Shown in pieces: positions 35,687 through 43,917 of a stretch of DNA of 64,000 bases (the first letter of the stretch is position 1; each line of letters begins with the position of its first letter). The position numbers and the translations under genes are program-made. The notes beneath the pieces were generated by a model that was not told the origin of the DNA, ran no database searches, and worked only from the letters and a program-made list of their open reading frames with translations. This DNA comes from Antarctobacter sediminis (GTDB lineage: Bacteria; Pseudomonadota; Alphaproteobacteria; Rhodobacterales; Rhodobacteraceae), in NCBI RefSeq assembly GCF_019218285.1, contig NZ_JAHUZG010000003.1, positions 744,001 to 808,000 of the forward strand. Direction: 5' to 3'.

Positions 35687-35699
35687 AAAGGAGGCCAGG

Positions 35700-35855
35700 A
35701 TGTTCGGAATTCTTGCAAAGAGCTTTCTCACCGCCACGCGGAACATTTCGGGCGCACAGCGCCCGACGGCAGAGGATTTGCCAAAACTGGGCTGGCTGGA
35801 TGAGGTCCTGCCGTTTCGCCACCACGCCGGCCACAGGAGCGGGCGCGATGATTGA
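35700..35855 (+). CDS. Small ORF divergent from lysR
   Basis: The ORF predicts a 51-residue protein starting MFGILAKSFLTATRNISG and ending His/Arg/Asp-rich. It is preceded by an excellent AAAGGAGG ribosome site at 5 nt and divergent from lysR, as LysR targets often are. The N-terminus is mildly hydrophobic and amphipathic. No family is recognised. The ribosome site and context favour a real gene, but the short length leaves doubt. Confidence 0.5.
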   Translation: MFGILAKSFLTATRNISGAQRPTAEDLPKLGWLDEVLPFRHHAGHRSGRDD

Positions 35856-35982
35856 TCCTGTCGTCTACCGGCCCGATCTTTGGCGGGCGGCCCCGGGCCC
35901 CGGGCAAACGACCGGGCAAGCATCGGGGCAAACGCGCAAAGCGTACCGTTCCCCGGTGAAAGTGCAAATGCGGTAAGGGATG

Positions 35983-36094
35983 CAAAAGGGCGCTGGTGTC
36001 CCAGGAAACGCGCGAACAGGACAGGACACCAGCGCCATACCCAACCCCTTGAGGCCGGGAAAAGTGCGTCGGGATCTTGATCCCGACGACCTTG
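35983..36094 (-). ncRNA. Candidate FNR-controlled small RNA
   Basis: The non-coding gap between the small ORF and the GGDEF gene (about 280 bp) has a complete transcription unit on the minus strand. An FNR-type box (36127-36140) is followed by a -10-like TATTCT (36106-36101). A predicted start at about 36094 lies near 41 bp from the box centre. Next come a 9-bp hairpin (36089-36068, CAAG loop) and a second hairpin of 13 bp (36036-36024 with 36001-35989, 22-nt loop), then C-TTTT. Expected length is about 110 nt. An ATG (GGTATGG) at the second hairpin opens a 57-codon frame, but its composition is not protein-like. FNR-dependent small RNAs such as PcrZ are known in Rhodobacter; whether this one is related is unknown. 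Confidence 0.6.
35984..36036 (-). terminator. Terminator hairpin of the candidate small RNA
   Basis: A 13-bp perfect stem (GGCGCTGGTGTCC with GGACACCAGCGCC) with a 22-nt loop is followed on the minus strand by C-TTTT-GC. Confidence 0.65.
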
Positions 36095-36126
36095 AGCAGA
36101 GAATAGCAGGACGGCCCGGCACGGCC

Positions 36127-36140
36127 TTGACCTGAGTCAA
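36127..36140. promoter_or_regulatory. FNR-type box upstream of the candidate small RNA
   Basis: TTGACCTGAGTCAA is a perfect dyad of TTGAC/GTCAA half-sites with a 4-bp spacer. It overlaps the stop codon of the GGDEF gene, so it must serve a downstream unit on the minus strand or be fortuitous. Confidence 0.65.
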
Positions 36141-37567
36141 GTCGCCGGGCTGCGATGCCGGATTTTTTGACCTGCCGAGGTCAGTGCGCTGGTTTTCTGC
36201 ATCGGTGTCGGCAGACCGGCGATCTTGCGGTTGCTGACCACGCGATTGCGACCGCCGTTCTTGGCGGAATAAAGCGCGATGTCCGCGCATTTCAGCCAAT
36301 GGTCCTCACCATCCAGATCAGGGTCCAGCTCGGCCACGCCGAAACTCGCCGTCATCGGAGGCACTTCCGACGTGGGGGGCGGAGCGGCGGCGATGCGCAT
36401 GCGCAGAGACTCGGCCAGAATTGCGGCGCTGTCGGCGCAGGTGCCGGGCAGGATCAGGCCGAACTCCTCGCCGCCGACACGGTAGAGCCGCACCTTATCC
36501 TGAAGGTTTTTGCGCACGCGCTGTACGATTTCGATCAGGGCGCGGTCGCCCATGTCATGCCCATAGCCGTCATTGATCGACTTGAAATGGTCGATGTCGA
36601 ACAGGATCAGGCTGGCCGTGGCATCGTTGCGGCGCACGGTGCGGAACACCTCGGCCAGATCGTTTCGGAACTGGCGGGCACTGTTCGCTCCGGTCAGCCA
36701 ATCTCGTTTGGCGGCGGTTTCCAGAGCTTGCATCGTAGCCGCGCTGGCCATTTGCTGCCCAAGCGCCGCGCTCAGCAGGCTGACCATCTCACGTTCCACG
36801 GGGGTGAAACCGGGGCGTTCGTCCGGCCCCTGAAAGCAAAGCGTGCCGATCCGTTCGCCGCCGACGGTAAGGGGCGTGCTGATGTGAGTCATCATCCGGT
36901 GCGGCCCCAAGGCAAAGCCCTGACCCGAAGGGCAAAGATGCAGGGCGACGGGGGTGCCGGCACAAAGGGTTTCGCCACAATCCTGCGCGGCGCGGCACAG
37001 GCGCAAACCGGGCGTGATGCCGGGGATCAGGGAACGGGCATGGCTAACGGTCAGGCCGCCGTTTTCAAGCCGCGTGGCCATGGCGACAGGCATGCGCAGA
37101 TAGTCGCGCCCAAGCGCAAGGATCGCGTCGATCTTTTGCGCCGGGCATGTTGACTGGTCGGATAGGAGCGCCAACAAGTCGCCGCGCGCCATGGCGCCCC
37201 GATGGTCCTGTGTGACGTCGCGCAGCCTGACCACCCAGCACGATGGACCGTCGTTCGGTAGGCTGATCGACCATCGGGTGACCTGTGCGCGGATGCGGGT
37301 GCCGTCCATGTGGCGATAAAATTCGGTATCGCCCGAACCCGGCAGGTCCGATTCAGCGCGAAGATCGGCTTCGCTGCGGCCAAGCAGATTGGACGCGTCG
37401 ACCCCGATCAACGCCGCGAAGGCGGACGACACCCAAAGGATGCGGTGCGATGAATCCGTGACCAGCACGGGATCCGGGCAGGCCGCGAAAAGCGGTTCGA
37501 TCCATCCTGTGATGTCATCGGCTGCCATGGGCAAGCCGTGGGTCGATCCGGTCATGCGCGTATCCAT
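36137..37567 (-). CDS. PAS-GAF-GGDEF diguanylate cyclase
   Basis: The product is about 476 residues. A PAS domain lies at about 17-125 (LVTDSSHRILWVSSAFAAL), and a GAF-like domain at about 130-275 is rich in cysteines (LRLCRAAQDCGETLC, LHLC, GTLCFQGP). The C-terminal GGDEF domain has FDIDHFKSINDGYGH and the catalytic loop GGEEF at about 365-369. The inhibitory I-site RxxD is absent (Q and V at the two positions), so feedback control by c-di-GMP is probably missing. The ATG at 37567 is chosen; 37555 is an alternative. Upstream starts would cross the ccoP terminator. It lies between the two cco operons, hinting at an oxygen/redox link. Confidence 0.88.
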   Translation of the reverse strand: MDTRMTGSTHGLPMAADDITGWIEPLFAACPDPVLVTDSSHRILWVSSAFAALIGVDASNLLGRSEADLRAESDLPGSGDTEFYRHMDGTRIRAQVTRWSISLPNDGPSCWVVRLRDVTQDHRGAMARGDLLALLSDQSTCPAQKIDAILALGRDYLRMPVAMATRLENGGLTVSHARSLIPGITPGLRLCRAAQDCGETLCAGTPVALHLCPSGQGFALGPHRMMTHISTPLTVGGERIGTLCFQGPDERPGFTPVEREMVSLLSAALGQQMASAATMQALETAAKRDWLTGANSARQFRNDLAEVFRTVRRNDATASLILFDIDHFKSINDGYGHDMGDRALIEIVQRVRKNLQDKVRLYRVGGEEFGLILPGTCADSAAILAESLRMRIAAAPPPTSEVPPMTASFGVAELDPDLDGEDHWLKCADIALYSAKNGGRNRVVSNRKIAGLPTPMQKTSALTSAGQKIRHRSPAT

Positions 37568-37633
37568 ACTTGGAGGTGCGCTCGGTGATCGGTGAATTTG
37601 TTTTAGATTGTGTGAACTTTTTGTGTCGAAAGC

Positions 37634-37667
37634 AAAGAAAAGCCCCCCGCGCCATGGCGCGAGGGGC
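37634..37667 (-). terminator. Terminator of the ccoNOQP operon
   Basis: A GC-rich perfect dyad centred on GCGCCATGGCGC with flanking GCCCC/GGGGC arms is followed on the minus strand by TTTTCTTT. It lies 23 nt past the ccoP stop codon. Confidence 0.85.
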
Positions 37668-37689
37668 GATCTCATGGTCCGTGCAGGGA

Positions 37690-38580
37690 TCAGTCTTCGG
37701 AGGCTTCGCCGCCGCCCAGACCGTGGACATAGACCGCAACAGCGCGGATCTCTGCCTCGGTCAGGTCGGCACCGCCCATTGGGGGCATCATGCCGTAGCG
37801 CGAGTTCCAGACCGTTTCCTTGATGGTGTCGAAGTCACCACCGTAAAGCCAGATCGCATCGCTGAGGTTGGGCGCCCCCAGGGTGCGGTCGCCTTTTGCG
37901 TCATCGGCGTGACAGGAGGCGCAGTTGTCGAGGTAGACAGTCTCACCTTCGGCCACCAGCGAAGCGTCCTTTGGCTCGCCGGACAGGGACATCACGTAGT
38001 TGACTACCTGATCGATCTGTTCCGGCGGCAACAGTTCATCCCGCCCAAAGGCCGGCATTTCCGACTGACGCAGCCAATCGCCATCGGCGTCGGCCTGATC
38101 GCGGATGCCAACCGACACCGTGGTGTGAATCGCCTCGATCGAACCGCCCCAAAGCCAGTCGTCGTCCAGAAGGTTGGGATAGCCCTTTGCACCTGCGGCA
38201 CCGGACCCGTGGCACTGGGCGCACCATGTCAAAAAGACCGCCGCGCCCGCGTTATTGGCATATTGCAGCAGTTCCGGGTCATCGGCGATGGCCGTAAGCT
38301 CTGCTGCCGCCAGCTTTGCGTTGATCGGCCCCAGCTCCGCCTCGTGGTCGGAGATGGCCTTTTCAACGTTTCCGCGGGTCGAATAGCCCAAAAGCCCGGG
38401 AGTTGCCCCCGAAATGCCCGGCCATGCGGGATAGGCGATGGTATAGCCGATCCCCCAGACGATGCAGGCGTAGAAGGTCCAGAGCCACCACTTGGGCAGC
38501 GGCTTGTTGTACTCTTCAATACCGTCCCACGAATGGCCTGTCGTCTCGTAGTCGAGATCGTCTTTTTTCTTGTCACTCAT
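37690..38580 (-). CDS. ccoP: cbb3 cytochrome oxidase subunit III (diheme cytochrome c)
   Basis: The 296-residue subunit has a cytoplasmic start, one membrane helix (WWLWTFYACIVWGIGYTI, about 31-48) and two cytochrome c domains with heme motifs CAQCH and CASCH. Methionine ligands are probably in MPAFG and MPPMGG. It receives electrons from cytochrome c or the bc1 complex. The ATG at 38580 has GAGGAGG upstream; the longer start at 38643 lacks one. It is the last gene of ccoNOQP. Confidence 0.96.
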   Translation of the reverse strand: MSDKKKDDLDYETTGHSWDGIEEYNKPLPKWWLWTFYACIVWGIGYTIAYPAWPGISGATPGLLGYSTRGNVEKAISDHEAELGPINAKLAAAELTAIADDPELLQYANNAGAAVFLTWCAQCHGSGAAGAKGYPNLLDDDWLWGGSIEAIHTTVSVGIRDQADADGDWLRQSEMPAFGRDELLPPEQIDQVVNYVMSLSGEPKDASLVAEGETVYLDNCASCHADDAKGDRTLGAPNLSDAIWLYGGDFDTIKETVWNSRYGMMPPMGGADLTEAEIRAVAVYVHGLGGGEASED

Positions 38581-38593
38581 TGTCCCGGCCTCC

Positions 38594-38791
38594 TCAGTTT
38601 GCGGCGGGTGTGTCTGCGCCGTGGTCGGGCGCGGGTCGGTCATCGTGGCGGAACGGGATGTTGGCCGTATCCTCGTGGATCTTTCCCGATCCGGGCCGGA
38701 AGGCCCAGATCACGATCCCCACGAAGAAGCCGAACATCGCCAGCAGCCCCCAGCTGTCAGCCAGTTCACGAAGGAAGGAATAGGTTTCCAT
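38594..38791 (-). CDS. ccoQ: cbb3 oxidase subunit CcoQ
   Basis: The 65-residue protein has a single helix, FLRELADSWGLLAMFGFFVGIVIW (shown broken across the membrane), followed by FRPGSGKIHEDTANIPF. Length and the RPGS motif match CcoQ, a small stabilising subunit that links to oxygen-signal control in Rhodobacter. It lies 12 bp after ccoO and 13 bp before ccoP. Confidence 0.95.
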   Translation of the reverse strand: METYSFLRELADSWGLLAMFGFFVGIVIWAFRPGSGKIHEDTANIPFRHDDRPAPDHGADTPAAN

Positions 38792-38803
38792 AGTGTCCTC
38801 CGC

Positions 38804-39532
38804 TTACCGGCTGGCGTCGGGCGTGAAGGTCGAGAAATCGACCAGCGTGCCCAGCATCTGGAGGTAGGCGATCAGCGCGTCCGCTTCGGAAATGCCGGGG
38901 GCACCGTCAAAGTTGCGGACGTTTACGCTTTCGCCGTAGCGCTCCAGCAGACCGTCGAAATCGCTGTCGGGATCGGCCTGAGCCTTGAAGTCCGCCTGCG
39001 CCGCTTCGATCATCTCGTCCGTGTAGGGAACGCCGACGATGCGGTTGGTCTTCATTAGGTCGGCGATGTAGGTGCCTTCGATCAGCTTGGCTTCGAGGAA
39101 ACCGTATTTGGGCATGACCGATTCCGGCACAACTGACTGCGGGTCGCGCAGGTGGTCGACGTGCCATTCATCCGAATAGCGGCCACCGACACGGGCCAGA
39201 TCGGGGCCGGTGCGCTTGGACCCCCACTGGAACGGGTGGTCGTATTTCGATTCCACCGCCAGCGAATAGTGACCGTAGCGTTCTACCTCGTCCCGCATGG
39301 GGCGGATCATCTGGCTGTGGCAGACGTAGCAACCCTCGCGCAGGTAGACCTCGCGCCCCGCCAGTTCCAGCGGCGTATAGGGGCGCATGCCTTCAACGTC
39401 CTCGATGGTGTTTTCGAGGTAGAACAGCGGCACGATCTGCACCAGCCCCCCGATGGTCACCACGAGAAAGGCAAAGATGGCCAACAGCGTGACGTTCTTT
39501 TCAAGGATGGCGTGTTTGTTGAGAATGCTCAT
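38804..39532 (-). CDS. ccoO: cbb3 cytochrome oxidase subunit II (monoheme cytochrome c)
   Basis: The 242-residue membrane-anchored cytochrome c has an N-terminal helix around residues 15-38 and the heme motif [40 protein letters not shown] is the strongly conserved CcoO stretch (given here only for recognition), and the axial methionine is probably in VMPKYGFL. It transfers electrons from CcoP to CcoN. Confidence 0.97.
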   Translation of the reverse strand: MSILNKHAILEKNVTLLAIFAFLVVTIGGLVQIVPLFYLENTIEDVEGMRPYTPLELAGREVYLREGCYVCHSQMIRPMRDEVERYGHYSLAVESKYDHPFQWGSKRTGPDLARVGGRYSDEWHVDHLRDPQSVVPESVMPKYGFLEAKLIEGTYIADLMKTNRIVGVPYTDEMIEAAQADFKAQADPDSDFDGLLERYGESVNVRNFDGAPGISEADALIAYLQMLGTLVDFSTFTPDASR

Positions 39533-39544
39533 GTCCGGTCCTCC

Positions 39545-41155
39545 TTATTCGGCCGGAGTGGCATGGGCCGTGGCGACATTGGCCTCGACGGCCGGTGCCC
39601 GCTTAACGGTCATCCACAGGTTGTAGCACATGATCACGCCACCCACGACGTAGAGCACACCGCCAAGGGCACGCACGACGTACATCGGGAACTTGGCGCC
39701 CACGGTGTCGGCGAAAGAGTTGACGAGGAAGCCGTTGGCATCCACTTCGCGCCACATCAGGCCTTCCATGATGCCTGTCACCCACATGGATGCCGCGTAG
39801 AGAACGATGCCGATCGTGGCGAGCCAGAAGTGCCAGGACACCATCGAAAGCGAATACAGACGCTCGCGGTTCCACAGTTTCGGCACAAGGTAGTAGAGCG
39901 CGCCAAAGGTGATCATGCCGTTCCAGCCAAGCGCGCCAGAATGCACGTGGCCAATCGTCCAGTCGGTATAGTGCGAAAGCGAGTTCACCGCACGGATCGA
40001 CATCATCGGGCCTTCGAAGGTGGACATGCCGTAGAAGCCGACAGAGATCACCATCATGCGGATAACCGGGTCGGTGCGCAGCTTGTCCCACGCGCCCGAA
40101 AGCGTCATCAGGCCGTTGATCATGCCGCCCCAGCTGGGCATCCACAGCACGACCGAGAACACCATGCCAAGGGTCGAGGCCCAGTCAGGCAGGGCCGTAT
40201 AGTGCAGGTGGTGCGGACCGGCCCAGATGTAGATGAAGATCAGCGCCCAGAAGTGGATGATCGACAGTTTGTACGAAAAGACGGGACGTTCGGCCTGTTT
40301 CGGGATGAAGTAATACATCATGCCCAGGAAACCCGCGGTCAGGAAAAAGCCCACGGCGTTGTGGCCGTACCACCACTGGGTCATCGCATCCTGCACACCC
40401 GAGAAGACCTGAACCGATTTGGATCCCCAGATCGACACCGGGATCGCCAGGTTGTTGAAAACGTGCAGCATGGCAACGGTCAGGATGAAAGACAGGTAGA
40501 ACCAGTTCGCCACGTAGATGTGGGGCTCTTTGCGCTTGACCAGCGTGCCCACAAAAACGGCCAGATAGGCGACCCAGACGATCGTCAGCCACCAGTCGAC
40601 ATACCATTCCGGTTCGGCATATTCCTTGGCGTGGGTCGACCCCAGCACATAGCCGGTCGCCGCCAGCACGATGAACAGGTTGTAGCCCCAGAACACGAAC
40701 CACGCGAGGTTGCCGCCCCACAGACGCGCCGCCGAGGTGCGCTGCACCACGTAAAAAGAGGTCGCGATCAGGGCGTTGCCACCAAAGGCAAAGATCACGG
40801 CGCTGGTGTGCAGCGGGCGCAGGCGGCCAAAGTTCAGGTAACCCTGTGCCCAGTCGAAGTTGAGCACCGGAAAAGCCAGCTGGGCGGCGATGAACGTCCC
40901 GGCAAGGAAGCCGATGACCCCCCAGAATGCGGTTGCGGTTACGCCGGCGCGCACGACGCCGTCCATGTATTCGTTTTGCGGAGCCGGGGTGGCCGGTTCG
41001 TCAGTGTGGCGAAGGACCCACAGGAACAGTCCGGCAGAGACTGCCAGAACGATGATCGCATGGACCATGTAAGCCACATCGCGTGCATAGTTGATCGCAA
41101 CCATCGAGAAGATGGCGATCAATCCCAGCACGATGAGCTTGAGATAATTCAACAT
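39545..41155 (-). CDS. ccoN: cbb3 cytochrome oxidase subunit I
   Basis: The 536-residue heme-copper oxidase catalytic subunit has about 12 membrane helices. Histidine-bearing segments include [12 protein letters not shown] and [13 protein letters not shown] (Cu_B ligands and cross-linked Tyr region) and [20 protein letters not shown]. It reduces oxygen at low concentration and pumps protons. It is the first gene of ccoNOQP, with FNR sites 95-140 bp upstream. Confidence 0.98.
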   Translation of the reverse strand: MLNYLKLIVLGLIAIFSMVAINYARDVAYMVHAIIVLAVSAGLFLWVLRHTDEPATPAPQNEYMDGVVRAGVTATAFWGVIGFLAGTFIAAQLAFPVLNFDWAQGYLNFGRLRPLHTSAVIFAFGGNALIATSFYVVQRTSAARLWGGNLAWFVFWGYNLFIVLAATGYVLGSTHAKEYAEPEWYVDWWLTIVWVAYLAVFVGTLVKRKEPHIYVANWFYLSFILTVAMLHVFNNLAIPVSIWGSKSVQVFSGVQDAMTQWWYGHNAVGFFLTAGFLGMMYYFIPKQAERPVFSYKLSIIHFWALIFIYIWAGPHHLHYTALPDWASTLGMVFSVVLWMPSWGGMINGLMTLSGAWDKLRTDPVIRMMVISVGFYGMSTFEGPMMSIRAVNSLSHYTDWTIGHVHSGALGWNGMITFGALYYLVPKLWNRERLYSLSMVSWHFWLATIGIVLYAASMWVTGIMEGLMWREVDANGFLVNSFADTVGAKFPMYVVRALGGVLYVVGGVIMCYNLWMTVKRAPAVEANVATAHATPAE

Positions 41156-41247
41156 TTTTCGTCCCTTCGTCTTACCTCCGCGATTCGTTGGTCGCAGGGG
41201 CGGTTTTAGACTGGGGTCGTCCTAACGATGTTGGGTCAAAGGCATCC

Positions 41248-41261
41248 TTGATCTGCATCAA
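41248..41261. promoter_or_regulatory. FNR box between ccoN and usp (perfect consensus)
   Basis: TTGATCTGCATCAA matches the FNR consensus TTGAT-N4-ATCAA exactly. It is centred about 99 bp upstream of the ccoN ATG, so a class II promoter would start near 41213, leaving a leader of about 58 nt. Confidence 0.9.
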
Positions 41262-41279
41262 TGGAACGCAACGCGGACA

Positions 41280-41293
41280 TTGACACCTGTCAA
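41280..41293. promoter_or_regulatory. Second FNR/Dnr-type palindrome, proximal to usp
   Basis: TTGACACCTGTCAA is a dyad with TTGAC/GTCAA half-sites, centred about 61 bp before the usp ATG. A candidate -10 (TAGCTT, 41316-41321) lies about 30 bp from the box centre, close to a class II arrangement for the rightward gene. The C/G half-sites may fit FnrL or a Dnr/NnrR-type regulator. Confidence 0.65.
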
Positions 41294-41347
41294 AGTGCGA
41301 CGAAAGGCGCGGGGTTAGCTTGGCCACATGCAGCGACGGAGACGCAA

Positions 41348-42187
41348 ATGTCCTTCAAGTCTATCTTAACGGTCGCAACTGACCATGATCTTCTGCCCTC
41401 GACACTGGCCCATGCCGCCAGCGTGGCCGAGGCCTATGATGCCCATCTTGGCGCGCTCTGCTTTGGCGTCGATCGTACGCAGACCGGCTATTACTACGCC
41501 GGGGCCAATGCGATGGTGCTTCAGGAAACGCTTCAGCGCGCCACGGCCGAGGCGGAGGCGCTGGCCGAAGCCGCGCGCGCTGCGCTGGACAAGACCAACG
41601 CCGTCTGGAGCGTCGATCACGGGGTGGCGCAGCTTGCTGACATCGGACGGCACGTGGCATCGCGTGCACGGTTCACCGATCTGGTGGTGCTGCCGCAGCC
41701 CTATGGCGATGGCAAGGGGGTCGAACTGGAACCGGTGCTGGAAGGCGCACTGTTCGAAGGGCAGGTGCCCGTGATGGTGGTGCCCGATACCGTCGAACCG
41801 GCCACCAGCCCAAAGCGTATCGTCGTCGGCTGGAACGAAAGTAACGAGGCGCTGCGCGCCCTGCGCAGCGCGATGCCGTTGTTGGTTGAGGCCGATACCG
41901 TCCACGTGGTGGTGATCGACCCGCCGAAACACGGGCCGAACCGGTCGGATCCCGGTGGCATGGTGTCCGAGTTCCTTGCCCGTCATGGCGTGAAAACCGA
42001 AATCGACGTGCTGGCCAAGACGCTGCCGCGCGTATCGGACGTGATGCTGCGCCACGTCTCGGACATCAATGCCGACATGGTGGTCATGGGCGCCTACGGT
42101 CATTCGCGGTTTCGCGAGGCAATCCTTGGCGGTGCCACCCGCAACATGCTGGAGCAGGCGGGCGTCACGGTTTTTATGGCGCATTGA
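41348..42187 (+). CDS. Tandem universal stress protein
   Basis: The 279-residue product has two UspA domains. The first has ILTVATDHD and is divergent. The second (from about residue 155) has RIVVGWNESNEALRALRSAMPLL and the C-terminal nucleotide-binding pattern GAYGHSRFREAILGGATRNML (G-2x-G-9x-G-S/T class). It is divergent from ccoN and probably FNR-regulated. Tandem Usp genes near fixNOQP are common. A stress-survival role under oxygen limitation is inferred. Confidence 0.93.
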   Translation: MSFKSILTVATDHDLLPSTLAHAASVAEAYDAHLGALCFGVDRTQTGYYYAGANAMVLQETLQRATAEAEALAEAARAALDKTNAVWSVDHGVAQLADIGRHVASRARFTDLVVLPQPYGDGKGVELEPVLEGALFEGQVPVMVVPDTVEPATSPKRIVVGWNESNEALRALRSAMPLLVEADTVHVVVIDPPKHGPNRSDPGGMVSEFLARHGVKTEIDVLAKTLPRVSDVMLRHVSDINADMVVMGAYGHSRFREAILGGATRNMLEQAGVTVFMAH

Positions 42188-42196
42188 GCGCGGGAA

Positions 42197-43123
42197 TTAC
42201 CCTTGCGGAGGGCGGATGCGCCCTTCGCTGACCTGGACCGCCGATCCGCTGACGTGAATCGCTGCAAGCGCGCCGCCCTGCACCTTGATGCGCAGGCCGA
42301 TCTGGCTGGGGCGGCCCATGTCGGCTCCCTGTTCCAGCATCAAGCGCGTCTCACCTTCGGTCAGGCCGCCCGATGCCAAAAGCTGTGCCGCCAGAATGGC
42401 CGAAGCCGATCCTGTGGCCGGATCTTCGGGAATCCCGTCGACGGGCGCGAACATGCGCGCCGTGAAATCCGCCCCCTGTCCGGGCGAATAGAGGTAATGC
42501 GAGGCAATGCCCGATGCGTTGCACAGCGCCTCCCATTCGGCGCCGTTGGGGCGCGCGGCGGACAGGGCCGCGCGGTCGCGTAGCGGGATATAGCCAAAGG
42601 TGGGGCCGCCTTGCCAGATCCCGGGGCGATGCGCGCCAAAGCCGATCTGTTCGGGCACCAGCCCAAGCGCCGCGGCAATCTGCACGGCATCTGGCATCTC
42701 GCCGCAATCGGCGGCAAAGGGCAGGACCGGCGCACGGAACTCTGCCCCGATGCGCCCGTCCTGGCGCCAAACTTCGACCGGAACCAGTCCGGCGATCTCT
42801 TCCAGTGTGATCGTCGTCCGGAATGCGCCCTGAGGCGCAGTTTTCAAGGCCAGGTGAATCGCACACCCGATGGTCGGGTGCCCGGCAAAGGGGATCTCTG
42901 CGGTCGGGAAGAAAATCCGCACACTTGCCGTATGGGCCGGATCCACAGGGCGGCGGATAAAAATGGTCTCGGACAGGTTGAACTCACGCGCGATGGTCTG
43001 CATCGCGGAATCGCTCAGACTGTCGGCGGCTTCGACGATGGCCAGTGGGTTCCCGGCATAAGCCGTATCGGTAAAGACGTCGCAGGTGACAAAGTGCAGG
43101 GGGTCAGACAAGCAGTCCACCAT
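42197..43123 (-). CDS. PhzF-family isomerase/epimerase
   Basis: The product is about 308 residues. PhzF-like signs are TCDVFTDTAYAGNPLAIVEAA at the N-terminus, a probable catalytic Glu in LSETIFI, GHPTIGCA, and GEDPATGSASAI-like DPATGSAS near the C-terminus. Family members catalyse isomerisation of unknown or varied substrates; phenazine synthesis is not implied. The start is uncertain: 43123 (ATG) is used, and 43144 is an alternative. Both overlap the end of fnrL (about 20-41 nt), suggesting coupled translation. Confidence 0.88.
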   Translation of the reverse strand: MVDCLSDPLHFVTCDVFTDTAYAGNPLAIVEAADSLSDSAMQTIAREFNLSETIFIRRPVDPAHTASVRIFFPTAEIPFAGHPTIGCAIHLALKTAPQGAFRTTITLEEIAGLVPVEVWRQDGRIGAEFRAPVLPFAADCGEMPDAVQIAAALGLVPEQIGFGAHRPGIWQGGPTFGYIPLRDRAALSAARPNGAEWEALCNASGIASHYLYSPGQGADFTARMFAPVDGIPEDPATGSASAILAAQLLASGGLTEGETRLMLEQGADMGRPSQIGLRIKVQGGALAAIHVSGSAVQVSEGRIRPPQG

Positions 43124-43853
43124 CAGCGTCGTCGCCTGCTTCATCCATCAGGCGGGACATGTCCGGCACGGTGACATGCCGCTTGCCTTCAAGTTCGATC
43201 ACGCCGTCCTTTTTCAGGGCCGAGATCTGGCGGCTGACCGTTTCCAGTGTCAGACCAAGATAATCGGCCATGGCTTCGCGGGTCAGGGGCAGATCGAACA
43301 CGATCGGGCCTTCGCCCGGGCCGCGCATGTTCAGCGTCGCATCCCGGCGGGCGATGATCGACAGAAGCGACGCGATCTTTTCGCGGGCAGTCTTGCGGCC
43401 CAGCACAAGCATCCATTCGCGCGCCGCGTCCAGTTCGTCCAGCGTCATTTCCAGCAGGCGCTGGGCAATATGCGGCGTGCGTTTCATAAGTTCTTCGAAG
43501 GGCGCGCGGCGAAAACAGCACATGACCACATCGGTCGTGGCCACCACGTCATAGGCGGCCATGTTGCGCCCCGGCCGGCCCACGAAATCGCTGGGCAGTA
43601 GCAGGCCGACCATCTGCGTGCGGCCGTCTTCCATCGCCTGGCTGAGCGTGGCGATCCCCGACACGACCGACCCAACGAAATCCATCCGGTCACCGGCCCA
43701 GATGATCGACTGGCCGGCTTCGAACTTGCGGTAATACTTGATCTGCTCGAGGCTCTCGAGTTCGTCGCTTTCGCAGCGGGCACAGACAGCACGGTGCCGG
43801 ATCGGGCAGTCGCCGCATTCCGGGGCGACCGTCAAGCTACGTTCATTCAGCAT
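43104..43853 (-). CDS. fnrL: FNR-type oxygen-responsive regulator FnrL
   Basis: A 249-residue Crp/Fnr protein. The N-terminal cluster is C13-x2-C16-x7-C24-x2-C27, and a further Cys pair lies in MCCFRR, giving the 4Fe-4S oxygen sensor ligands. The HTH contains TREAMADYLGLTLETVSRQ with the E-x2-S-R specificity residues for TTGAT half-sites. The start at 43853 is fixed by its position after the FNR box (43869-43882); a longer ORF to 43919 would run through the regulatory region. In Rhodobacter sphaeroides FnrL controls cco, hem and bch genes. It presumably autoregulates here. Confidence 0.97.
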   Translation of the reverse strand: MLNERSLTVAPECGDCPIRHRAVCARCESDELESLEQIKYYRKFEAGQSIIWAGDRMDFVGSVVSGIATLSQAMEDGRTQMVGLLLPSDFVGRPGRNMAAYDVVATTDVVMCCFRRAPFEELMKRTPHIAQRLLEMTLDELDAAREWMLVLGRKTAREKIASLLSIIARRDATLNMRGPGEGPIVFDLPLTREAMADYLGLTLETVSRQISALKKDGVIELEGKRHVTVPDMSRLMDEAGDDADGGLLV

Positions 43854-43868
43854 TTCACCTGCCTCTTG

Positions 43869-43882
43869 TTGATCTGCGTCAA
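43869..43882. promoter_or_regulatory. FNR box between fnrL and hemN
   Basis: TTGATCTGCGTCAA is one base off consensus. It lies about 16 bp before the fnrL ATG and about 36 bp before the hemN ATG, so it may activate one gene while repressing the other. Confidence 0.85.
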
Positions 43883-43917
43883 AGCCCTGCAAATCGCGGT
43901 GCCCTAACCGTACGTCC

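Noticed and set aside
35865-36055. 57-codon frame starting inside the candidate small RNA, with AAGGGG before an ATG
   Set aside because: The start lies at the terminator stem, composition is Pro/Cys/Arg-rich without structure, and the RNA elements explain the sequence better.
39152-41209. Plus-strand open frame opposite ccoN and ccoO
   Set aside because: An antisense shadow of strongly conserved oxidase genes, rich in His/Arg/Gln.
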